The notes under the pieces were generated by a model. That model was not told the origin of the DNA. It did no database searches and was given only the letters and a program-made list of their open reading frames with translations. Of a DNA stretch of 27,713 nucleotides, positions 1-7,504 are shown piece after piece. The translations under genes and the position numbers were made by a program. How positions within the stretch are numbered: position 1 is the first letter of the stretch; each line of letters opens with the position of its first letter. The stretch comes from Pseudomonadota bacterium (GTDB lineage: Bacteria > Pseudomonadota > Alphaproteobacteria > Rhizobiales > Methyloligellaceae): NCBI GenBank assembly GCA_022567275.1, contig JADFHH010000001.1, positions 1 to 27,713 on the forward strand, written 5' to 3'.

Positions 1-1409
1 TGGTGACCCGGTTTGCCCCCTCGCCCAGCGGATTTTTGCATATCGGCGGGGCGCGTACGGCGCTGTTCAACTGGCTCTATGCCAAGGCCAATGGCGGGCG
101 AATGCTGTTGCGTATCGAAGATACCGACAGAACGCGCGCAACGCCGGGGGCGCTCGACGCCATTCTCGACGGTCTCACCTGGCTGGGACTCGAGTGGGAC
201 GGCGAGCCGGTCTATCAGCACAAATGCGCAAACCGGCACGTGCAAATCGTGCAACGGCTTCTCTCGCAGGGCAAAGCCTACAAATGCTATACGACGCCGG
301 AAGATCTGGAAAAAATGCGTGAGCGCGCGCATGCTCAAGGACGCACGTCGGTCTATGACGGAACCTGGCGCGAGCGCGATCCGGGCGACGCGCCCCCCGG
401 CGCTCAACCGGTGATTCGCTTCAAGGCCCCCTTGGAGGGTGAAACGGTTCTTGATGATCAGGTGCAGGGCGAGATCATTGTGGCGAACAAGGATCTCGAC
501 GATCTGGTGATCCTGCGCTCCGACGGCTCGCCGACATATAATCTCGCGGTGGTGGTGGACGATCACGATATGGGCATAACTCATGTGATCCGCGGTGCGG
601 ACCATCTCACCAACGCCAGCCGGCAGGCGCAGATTTATGCGGCTCTTGGCTGGAAACAGCCGGTGTTCGCCCATGTCCCGCTGATCCACGGTCCCGATGG
701 CGCAAAACTGTCGAAACGGCATGGCGCGCTCGGCGTGGAGGCCTACCGGGCGATGGGGTATTTGCCGGAAGCGTTGCGCAATTATCTGGTGCGTCTTGGC
801 TGGAGCCATGGCGACGATGAAATATTCTCCACCGCGCAAATGATCGAATGGTTCGATTTGCCGGAAATCGGCCGCTCCCCTGCCCGGTTCGATTTCGCCA
901 GGCTGGAAAATCTCAACGGGCATTATATCCGCGCCACGGATGACGAGACGCTCGCTGCGCTGGCGCGTACAATTGTTCCTGAACTGCCAGCAGACAAACG
1001 CCCGCCCAATGCCGGCGGCGAGGAAGCCTGGCGCAGATTATTGCAAGCCATGCCGGGCCTGAAGGCGCGCGCCAAGACCGTGCTCGACATTCTCGATGCG
1101 GGACGTTTCGTGTTCGTCTCGCGGCCGCTCGATATCGATGACAAGGCCGGCGCGCTGCTGGATGATGCTGCGCGCCGTATGCTCAGCGCATTGCTCGAGC
1201 CGCTTGTCGCGCTCGAAGAGTGGAGCGTGCTGGAGATTGAAGTCGTAATACGTGAATTTGCGTCAGCATCCGATCTCAAACTTGGCAAAATCGCACAACC
1301 ATTGCGTGCAGCTCTCACGGGCCGCACCGCCTCGCCCGGCATTTTCGATGTGCTTTTCGTTCTCGGCAAGGACGAAACGCTGGCGCGGATCAGGGATCAG
1401 ATGAAATAA
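1..1409 (+). CDS. gltX: Glutamate--tRNA ligase (GluRS), 5'-truncated by window edge
   Basis: Class I aminoacyl-tRNA synthetase that charges tRNA-Glu with glutamate in the cytoplasm. The reading frame is open from the first base; the first complete codon is at position 3. The visible protein begins VTRFAPSPSGFLHIGG, so only a few N-terminal residues should lie outside the window. The HIGH-type motif (HIGG) is near residues 13-16 and the KMSKS-type loop is KLSKR at bases 705-719, followed by the anticodon-binding helical half that ends at TAA 1407-1409. About 468 residues are visible, full family length. The GTG at position 3 is probably internal and not the start. The gene is followed by gltA on the same strand after 185 bp. 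Many Alphaproteobacteria have two gltX paralogues, and I cannot tell from this fragment whether a second exists. Confidence 0.96.
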   Translation, partial: VTRFAPSPSGFLHIGGARTALFNWLYAKANGGRMLLRIEDTDRTRATPGALDAILDGLTWLGLEWDGEPVYQHKCANRHVQIVQRLLSQGKAYKCYTTPEDLEKMRERAHAQGRTSVYDGTWRERDPGDAPPGAQPVIRFKAPLEGETVLDDQVQGEIIVANKDLDDLVILRSDGSPTYNLAVVVDDHDMGITHVIRGADHLTNASRQAQIYAALGWKQPVFAHVPLIHGPDGAKLSKRHGALGVEAYRAMGYLPEALRNYLVRLGWSHGDDEIFSTAQMIEWFDLPEIGRSPARFDFARLENLNGHYIRATDDETLAALARTIVPELPADKRPPNAGGEEAWRRLLQAMPGLKARAKTVLDILDAGRFVFVSRPLDIDDKAGALLDDAARRMLSALLEPLVALEEWSVLEIEVVIREFASASDLKLGKIAQPLRAALTGRTASPGIFDVLFVLGKDETLARIRDQMK

Positions 1410-1529
1410 TGTCATTCCCCCTGAAACGCGGCGTTATCCCCATTTTACGCCAAATCTGCCGGTGAAACGGCCATACATCCATTGGCGATCTTGCTCCTGT
1501 CGGGGAAATCGATTAGTCAAAGAGAACTT

Positions 1530-1547
1530 CTACAATTCAACTTGTAG
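1530..1547. promoter_or_regulatory. Perfect inverted repeat in the gltA leader (operator-like)
   Basis: In the 185-bp gltX-gltA spacer there is a perfect 6-bp inverted repeat, CTACAA-TTCAAC-TTGTAG, 48 bases before the gltA start codon. The left arm contains TACAAT, a 5/6 match to a -10 box. I see no convincing -35 box at 16-18 bp from it. It could be an operator over the gltA promoter or a small mRNA hairpin. No strong intrinsic terminator for gltX is visible in the rest of the spacer. Confidence 0.35.
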
Positions 1548-1594
1548 CTGTCCGGTTCACGCGCGGCGTCCTGGCCAGACATAGGAGATTGCGC

Positions 1595-2929
1595 ATGAGT
1601 TTATCCGGTGATTTCAAAGGCCCTGCATCGGCAACGGACAATCAGAAATCCGCGACGCTGACGCTGGATGGGAAGACTTATGAATTTCCGGTCTATCAGG
1701 GCAGCGTCGGGCCTGACGTCATTGATATCTCAAGCCTCTACAAGGACACCGGGTGTTTCACCTTCGACCCTGGCTTCACATCGACGGCGAGTTGCGAATC
1801 CAAAATCACATTTATCGATGGCGAGAAGGGTATTTTGCTGTATCGGGGTTATCCCATCGATCAACTGGCCGAGAATGGTCACTTTCTCGAAACCTGCTAT
1901 CTGCTGCTCTATGGCGAGTTGCCAAGCAAAGCAGAAATGGAAGATTTTGAACAGCGCGTGACCAGGCACACAATGGTGCACGAGCAGATGAACCGGTTCT
2001 TTACCGGCTTTCGCCGTGACGCGCATCCAATGGCCATTATGGTCGGCGTCGTCGGCGCGTTGTCCGCTTTTTACCACGATTCAACCGATATATCCGATCC
2101 GAAACAGCGGGAAATCGCCGCCATCCGGATGATCGCGAAGATGCCGACCATTGCCGCCATGGCGTATAAATACTCCATTGGCCAGCCCTTCGTGTATCCG
2201 CGCAACGATCTCGATTATGCGGCTAATTTCCTGCACATGTGCTTTGCCGTACCGTGCGAAGACTATGAGCCTGATCCTGTCCTGGCAGCCGCCATGGACA
2301 ATATTTTCATTCTCCATGCCGATCATGAACAAAATGCCTCGACATCGACGGTCCGGCTGGCCGGATCGTCGGCCGCCAACCCGTTTGCCTGTATCTCGGC
2401 CGGGATCGCCTCTTTGTGGGGGCCGGCTCATGGCGGCGCCAATGAGGCCGCCCTGAAAATGCTGGAGGAAATCGGCAGTGTCGATAACATCCCGGCATAT
2501 GTGAAACGGGCCAAGGACAAGGACGATCCCTTCCGGCTGATGGGTTTTGGCCATCGCGTCTACAAGAATTACGACCCGCGCGCCAAGATCATGCAACAAA
2601 ACTGTCACGAGGTGCTCGAGGCCGTAGGCGTGGACAAGGACCCGACTTTGCAGATCGCCAGAAAACTTGAGAAGATTGCGCTCGAGGACGACTATTTCGT
2701 CGAGCGCAAGCTCTATCCGAATATCGATTTTTATTCCGGCATCACCTTGCGCGCGCTTGGCTTCCCCACATCCATGTTTACCGTCCTGTTCGCTGTCGCA
2801 CGCACAGTCGGATGGATCGCGCAATGGAGAGAAATGATCGAGGATCCCGAGCAACGCATTGGCCGTCCGCGCCAGCTTTATACCGGTTCGGCGGAACGTC
2901 CCTATGTGCCGGTTGAGAAGCGAGGCTGA
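1595..2929 (+). CDS. gltA: Citrate synthase (type II, hexameric-type length)
   Basis: Condenses oxaloacetate and acetyl-CoA to citrate, the entry step of the TCA cycle, in the cytoplasm. The protein is 444 aa. The substrate and catalytic blocks are visible: HADHEQNAST (about residue 242), GPAHGGANEA, FGHRVYKNYDPRAK (about 317) and PNIDFYSG (about 374, with the catalytic Asp). The N-terminal beta region typical of Gram-negative type II enzymes is present (LTLDGKTYEFPVYQGSVG). The start is ATG 1595, because AGGAG (1583-1587) lies 7 bases upstream. An in-frame TTG at 1589 overlaps that ribosome binding site and is rejected. It converges with lpxB, with only 32 bp between the two stop codons and no clear terminator in that gap. 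Confidence 0.97.
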   Translation: MSLSGDFKGPASATDNQKSATLTLDGKTYEFPVYQGSVGPDVIDISSLYKDTGCFTFDPGFTSTASCESKITFIDGEKGILLYRGYPIDQLAENGHFLETCYLLLYGELPSKAEMEDFEQRVTRHTMVHEQMNRFFTGFRRDAHPMAIMVGVVGALSAFYHDSTDISDPKQREIAAIRMIAKMPTIAAMAYKYSIGQPFVYPRNDLDYAANFLHMCFAVPCEDYEPDPVLAAAMDNIFILHADHEQNASTSTVRLAGSSAANPFACISAGIASLWGPAHGGANEAALKMLEEIGSVDNIPAYVKRAKDKDDPFRLMGFGHRVYKNYDPRAKIMQQNCHEVLEAVGVDKDPTLQIARKLEKIALEDDYFVERKLYPNIDFYSGITLRALGFPTSMFTVLFAVARTVGWIAQWREMIEDPEQRIGRPRQLYTGSAERPYVPVEKRG

Positions 2930-2961
2930 GGCAGATCAGGCTTGGTTATGTCTCCCGGTCC

Positions 2962-4140
2962 TTATCGTTTTATCTGAGACAGGATAATTTCAGCCGCCCG
3001 TTCGCTCGGCGTTCCGCTGCCAAGCGTCATGCGGGAACTCAGGCCGCTCAGCGCATCGATCTGGCGTTTTCGTTCCACACCGTCCTTATCCAGCAGAGCC
3101 AGCAGAGCGCGGGAAAGATTGTCCGCTGAACAGGCCGCATGGACGAATTCGGGAAATATATTTTCTCCCAGAATGAGGTTCGGCAGGACGATGGAATGTG
3201 CCTTCAGCATCCAGTGGAACGGCGCGACTATGGCCTCCATCCGGTAGCCGACAACCATCGGTGTGCCGGCCAGCGCCAGTTCCAGCGTGACGGTGCCCGA
3301 CGTGGCGAGCGCCGCATCGGCGAGCCGGAAGGCCTGGAATTTTTTCTCTTCCCCGGTGATCAGATGCGGGGTCAGCGGCCAGCCGGCGAGGGCGGTGCGG
3401 ATCAGCTCTTCAACGCCGGGCGCGAGCGGAACTATCACATTCAACGGGCCGGCTGCGTCCATGACGCGCCCCAGGGCGCCGCCATAGGCGGCCATCACGC
3501 GTCTCACTTCGCTGGACCGGCTGCCCGGTAGAACAACGATCACAGGCAGGCCTGCTTTCAGACCCAATGATTTTGCCAGCTTGGCCGGCTGGCGCGATCT
3601 GATCCACGCAAGGCGTTCAATGAGCGGATGACCGACATAGCTGCAATCGGGACCGCCAAGCCGTTCATGCGCCGCCGGTTCAAATGGGAGAATGGCCAGC
3701 ACATGGTCGATGTAGCGACGCATCTTGCGCGCCCTGCCCGGCCGCCAGGCCCAGATACTCGGCGAGACGTAATCGATAACCGGTATTCCGGGCAATCGGC
3801 GCTTCACGCGTCTGGCGATAGGATGAGTAAATTCGGGGCTATCGAGGATGACCAGGGCATCGGGCTTCATCGCCACCGCTGCGTCAACGCTCTGATAGAC
3901 GCGTTTTATAATCGTGCGCAACTGGGCGAGTATCGCCAACGGCCCCATCACCGCGACATCGGAAAGCGGAAACAGCGAAACACACCCCTGCGCGGCCATG
4001 GCTTCGCCGCCTACTCCGGAAATTTCAACCTCTCGTCCAGCCAACTTGCGAAGGGCGGGAATGAGTTTGCCGCCGAGCTGATCGCCGGAAAGCTCGCCCG
4101 CCACGACAAACAGCCGTAACGGCTCCTGAGGTTCGGTCAT
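2962..4140 (-). CDS. lpxB: Lipid-A-disaccharide synthase
   Basis: GT-B glycosyltransferase (family GT19) that joins UDP-diacylglucosamine and lipid X into the tetraacyl lipid A disaccharide at the inner face of the cytoplasmic membrane. The protein is 392 aa, normal length. It starts with the family signature FVVAGELSGDQLGG and carries the GVGGEAM loop, the DSPEF block and the C-terminal nucleotide-binding segment LATSGTVTLELALAGTPMVVGYR. Its ATG overlaps the stop of lpxI (ATGA, 4 bp), so the two are translationally coupled. It is the last gene of the envelope run and ends opposite gltA. Confidence 0.96.
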   Translation of the reverse strand: MTEPQEPLRLFVVAGELSGDQLGGKLIPALRKLAGREVEISGVGGEAMAAQGCVSLFPLSDVAVMGPLAILAQLRTIIKRVYQSVDAAVAMKPDALVILDSPEFTHPIARRVKRRLPGIPVIDYVSPSIWAWRPGRARKMRRYIDHVLAILPFEPAAHERLGGPDCSYVGHPLIERLAWIRSRQPAKLAKSLGLKAGLPVIVVLPGSRSSEVRRVMAAYGGALGRVMDAAGPLNVIVPLAPGVEELIRTALAGWPLTPHLITGEEKKFQAFRLADAALATSGTVTLELALAGTPMVVGYRMEAIVAPFHWMLKAHSIVLPNLILGENIFPEFVHAACSADNLSRALLALLDKDGVERKRQIDALSGLSSRMTLGSGTPSERAAEIILSQIKR

Positions 4141-5009
4141 ACCTGCTTGCCGTCACTCATCTCGACGCCGACGATAAACAGACCGGCATCGTTGGCGCTC
4201 TTTACGAATCTCTCGCGATCGACAATCAGGACATCATTGGCGGCAATGGCAATACCAGCCAGTCCGGCTGCCGATGCATGGCGTACGGTCTCCGGTCCGA
4301 CCGTCGGCAAATCAATCCGCCGTTCCTGGCCAGGTTTTGCGCATTTGACAAGAACGCCTGATCGTTTGCGGCGGCCAATCCTGCCTCGCTTATTCAGCTC
4401 CTTGCAGCGTTGAAGCATCTTGTCGGTGCCTTCCGCCGCCTCGACCGCCAGGACATATTGGTGCGCGACAACGGTTGCCTGCCCGACGTCGAGCGACCCG
4501 AGCGCGGCGAGAACCTCCAGCCCGATGGCGATATCCCTTCGATCCGTCTTGCCCGGACGCCGTTTGCTGAATACGCCTTTGCCGGCAATCAGCTCAGGTG
4601 CGATTTCATGGGCTCCCACGACCCTAAACCCCTTGCTTTCAAAAAAACCGATTATACCTGTCAGCACGCTATTGTCGCCGCCTGCCAACCATCCAAGAAG
4701 CGATGGCAGGTTTACCAAGGCCCCGAAATCTATTCTCAACTCCGATAGCCTGGGCCTTCTGACCCCCCCAACGATAACCATTTCCCGGCAATTCGCGGTC
4801 TTCGATACAGACAGGACCTTGCCGATATGACCGAAGTTGATCCAGCTATGGGGAAATTTCTCTATTCCAGGATCAGTCACCCCTCTAATGCCGAAAATAT
4901 GAATGCTGCGCCCGGCGGAGATAGCGGCATTGGCGACTCTGAGCGGCATTGCACCACTACCTGCGATGATGCTGAGACCGCTCGGGCTATGTACGGGTGC
5001 GATGGCCAT
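4137..5009 (-). CDS. lpxI: UDP-2,3-diacylglucosamine diphosphatase, LpxI type
   Basis: Hydrolyses UDP-2,3-diacylglucosamine to lipid X and UMP, the step before LpxB. LpxI is the alphaproteobacterial, non-homologous replacement of LpxH. The protein is 290 aa. It opens with LSIIAGSGAMPLRVANAA (the DUF1009 N-terminal domain) and contains the conserved C-terminal block KPGQERRIDLPTVG at residues 225-238. The Asp of IDLP (D233) is at about the place of the catalytic Asp known from Caulobacter LpxI; that mapping is my inference. The gene lies 28 bp after lpxA and overlaps lpxB by 4 bp. No lpxH-like phosphoesterase is present in the window. Confidence 0.94.
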   Translation of the reverse strand: MAIAPVHSPSGLSIIAGSGAMPLRVANAAISAGRSIHIFGIRGVTDPGIEKFPHSWINFGHIGKVLSVSKTANCREMVIVGGVRRPRLSELRIDFGALVNLPSLLGWLAGGDNSVLTGIIGFFESKGFRVVGAHEIAPELIAGKGVFSKRRPGKTDRRDIAIGLEVLAALGSLDVGQATVVAHQYVLAVEAAEGTDKMLQRCKELNKRGRIGRRKRSGVLVKCAKPGQERRIDLPTVGPETVRHASAAGLAGIAIAANDVLIVDRERFVKSANDAGLFIVGVEMSDGKQV

Positions 5010-5037
5010 TTTCCCAAGGAGACCAAAAGGTCGTGGA

Positions 5038-5835
5038 CTATTCCACGTTCTGTTTAGGCATGGTGATGGAGCGCGAGGTATCCGACTTGATGAAATCGAT
5101 GATCCGCATCACGCATTCCTCGCCAGCAAACCCCTGCTCCACTTTCTCCGTTCTTTCTGCAAGCGTGCCTGCTGATGAAAACAGCAGATCGTAAGCCTCG
5201 CGTAGCTGTTTGAGTTGCGTGCGATTGAGACCGCCCCGTTTGATCCCGATAATGTTCAGACCTTTCAGCGCCGCGCGCGGGCCGACGACCATCCCATAGG
5301 GTATGACGTCATTCTCGACACCGGACATACCGCCGATAAAGGCATATTCGCCGATCCGCACAAACTGGTGAACCGCGGACAACCCGCCCAGGATCGCATG
5401 ATCGCCAACCTCGCAATGACCGGCGAGCGTTGCCCCATTCACCAGGATGACATGATCGCCAATCTGGCAATCATGGGCGACATGGGCCTGGGCCATGAAC
5501 AAACAGTGCGACCCCACGCGCGTCACCAGCCCTCCGCCCTGGGTACCGGGATTCATGGTGACATATTCACGCATAATATTGTCGCTGCCGATTTCGAGCC
5601 TGCTCTCTTCACCGCGATATTTCATGTCCTGCGGAATATGCCCCAATGACGCGAAGGGAAAGACCTCGCAATTCGTGCCCAGCAGGCTATGGCCTTCGAT
5701 CACCACATGAGAATGAAGCTTGCATCCGCCGCCGAGCTTGACGTTCGGCCCGACCAGGCAGAAAGGGCCGATCTCGACATCCGTCCCCAGTTGGGCTTTT
5801 GGGTCGACGACGGCGCTGGAATGGATATTGGTCAT
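5038..5835 (-). CDS. lpxA: Acyl-ACP--UDP-N-acetylglucosamine O-acyltransferase
   Basis: First step of lipid A synthesis: transfers a 3-hydroxyacyl chain from ACP to UDP-GlcNAc in the cytoplasm. The protein is 265 aa, and hexapeptide repeats of a left-handed beta helix run through the first two thirds (for example IGPFCLVGPNVKLGG and IGDHVILVNGATLAGH). The AHVAHD motif puts the expected catalytic His at residue 121, matching E. coli His125. The C-terminal helical part ends near residue 265. The start is ATG 5835, and fabZ ends 16 bp upstream, so the two are surely in one transcript. Confidence 0.97.
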   Translation of the reverse strand: MTNIHSSAVVDPKAQLGTDVEIGPFCLVGPNVKLGGGCKLHSHVVIEGHSLLGTNCEVFPFASLGHIPQDMKYRGEESRLEIGSDNIMREYVTMNPGTQGGGLVTRVGSHCLFMAQAHVAHDCQIGDHVILVNGATLAGHCEVGDHAILGGLSAVHQFVRIGEYAFIGGMSGVENDVIPYGMVVGPRAALKGLNIIGIKRGGLNRTQLKQLREAYDLLFSSAGTLAERTEKVEQGFAGEECVMRIIDFIKSDTSRSITMPKQNVE

Positions 5836-5851
5836 TTGGGTGCCGTACTGA

Positions 5852-6322
5852 TCAGGGAGCTTTCACGATCATTGCGCTGATCTCGGACTCGGCAACAATC
5901 TTGCCATCGACCTTCGCCTCGCCTTTGAAGCGCCAGACACGGCCACGATTGCGGATTTTTTTCATGTGATAATAGACCGTGTCTCCAGGCACCACGGGCC
6001 TGCGGAAGCGGGCCCGGTCGATAGCCATGAAATAGACCAGATGGGGTTCGTAGTTCTCTTCCAGGTTGGCGACGCACAACGCGCCGGCGGTTTGCGCCAT
6101 GCCTTCGATCAAGAGCACGCCGGGCATGACCGGATGGGTTGGGAAATGCCCCTGAAAGAAATGTTCATTGATTGTGACATTCTTGACTCCAATCGCTGAA
6201 TGATCGCCATCCATCTCGATGATCCGGTCGATCAGCAAGAACGGATGCCGGTGCGGGAGGAGCTCCATTATGCGCTGGATATCCGCGCTTTTCAGCTGCT
6301 TTGACCCGCTTTTGTCGTTCAT
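5852..6322 (-). CDS. fabZ: 3-hydroxyacyl-[ACP] dehydratase
   Basis: Dehydrates 3-hydroxyacyl-ACP in the fatty acid elongation cycle and so competes with LpxA/LpxD for 3-hydroxyacyl-ACP. The protein is 156 aa with a single hot-dog fold. It has LPHRHPFLLIDR near residues 22-33 and GHFPTHPVMPGVLLIEGMAQ, where His59 and Glu73 sit in the catalytic positions of the family. The clustering between lpxD and lpxA is the classic arrangement that ties phospholipid synthesis to lipid A synthesis. The start is ATG 6322; 47 bp separate it from lpxD. Confidence 0.97.
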   Translation of the reverse strand: MNDKSGSKQLKSADIQRIMELLPHRHPFLLIDRIIEMDGDHSAIGVKNVTINEHFFQGHFPTHPVMPGVLLIEGMAQTAGALCVANLEENYEPHLVYFMAIDRARFRRPVVPGDTVYYHMKKIRNRGRVWRFKGEAKVDGKIVAESEISAMIVKAP

Positions 6323-6369
6323 TTCTTGCGCTCCATTTTCCCGTTAGCTACGCGTTCCCGTGCGGGCTG

Positions 6370-7428
6370 TCAGCGGCTGTCGTTTTTCAACGCCGCCGTC
6401 CGGTCCTTGACGAGTTTCTTCACCAGAGCTATTTCCCGGAACAATTGTGATAGTGGTTTGGCGGGTGTGCCTCCCCATTTTGCTCCGGCAGGGACATCGC
6501 AGAGTACGCTGCTGGTTGCGGCGATTTGCGCTCCAGCGCCTACGTTGACATGCCCGCTAACGCCAGCCTGACCGCCCAGGGCAACCCCATCACCCAATTC
6601 AACCGAACCTGCGATGCCAACCTGGGACACAAGGACACAGTGGCGTCCTATCACCACGTTGTGCCCGATTTGAACAAGATTATCAATTCTTGTTCCTTCA
6701 CCGATAATCGTGTCTTTCAAGGCGCCGCGATCAATCGCGCAATTGGCGCCAATTTCAACATTATCCTGAATCACGACACGTCCGATCTGGGGAACTTTCA
6801 AATGACCCTTCGCTCCCATCGCAAAGCCGAATCCGTCCTGTCCGATACTTATTCCGGCATGCAGTATCACCTGGTTACCGAGAAGCGCATGTGTGAGCGT
6901 GGTGTTCGGGCCAATATAGCAATCGCGCCCGATACAGACCCGGTAACCGATGGTGGCGCCCGCGGCGATTATGGTGCCTTTTCCGATATGGACTTCTGGG
7001 CCGATAACAGCGCCAGGTTCCACCGTAACATTCTCCTCAACTTTAGCCGAAGGATGTATGCCATCAGTGAAGCCTTCATCCGCTGAACCCATTGTTGCAG
7101 GGCGCAGCGCCTGTGGATAGAACATCGCCAGCGCCAGGGCAAAGGACCGGTAGGGATTCTCCGTAACAAGAGGAGTAACGCCCTTCGGTGCGCGCTCGGC
7201 ATAGCGCTCCGCGACAAAACAGGCCGCGGCGCGGGTTTTCGTATAGCTCTTCAGATATTTAGGGCTGTCGAAGAATGTCACGTGATTTTGTCCGGCGACA
7301 TCCAGCGGCATGACAGCGTGGATTTCCAGATTTGTATCGGCATCCGGCCCGGCCCCGGCTTCCGCGTTTTTCACCAGTTCGCCGAGCAAAAAAGGCCCTG
7401 CATTTTCAAAAAAACCTGGATGTTCCAT
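6370..7428 (-). CDS. lpxD: UDP-3-O-(3-hydroxyacyl)glucosamine N-acyltransferase
   Basis: Third lipid A step: N-acylates UDP-3-O-acylglucosamine. The protein is 352 aa. An N-terminal uridine-binding domain (about residues 1-120, including DVAGQNHVTFFDSPKYLKSY) is followed by a long left-handed beta helix of hexapeptide repeats (about 125-310) and a short C-terminal helix ending in basic residues. The catalytic His is expected in QIGHNVVIG (His256), equivalent to E. coli His239. The start is ATG 7428, 76 bp after bamA. Confidence 0.96.
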   Translation of the reverse strand: MEHPGFFENAGPFLLGELVKNAEAGAGPDADTNLEIHAVMPLDVAGQNHVTFFDSPKYLKSYTKTRAAACFVAERYAERAPKGVTPLVTENPYRSFALALAMFYPQALRPATMGSADEGFTDGIHPSAKVEENVTVEPGAVIGPEVHIGKGTIIAAGATIGYRVCIGRDCYIGPNTTLTHALLGNQVILHAGISIGQDGFGFAMGAKGHLKVPQIGRVVIQDNVEIGANCAIDRGALKDTIIGEGTRIDNLVQIGHNVVIGRHCVLVSQVGIAGSVELGDGVALGGQAGVSGHVNVGAGAQIAATSSVLCDVPAGAKWGGTPAKPLSQLFREIALVKKLVKDRTAALKNDSR

Positions 7429-7504
7429 CGCGCGTATTCTTCATCCAAATACCACTCTTGATCCATCTCGGGAATTGTTGAAGAGACCTGGCGTCAAAAC
7501 CCGT

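Noticed and set aside
2081..2854. A 257-codon minus-strand frame over gltA
   Set aside because: Fully inside the well-supported gltA coding sequence; no domain recognised and no ribosome binding context of note.
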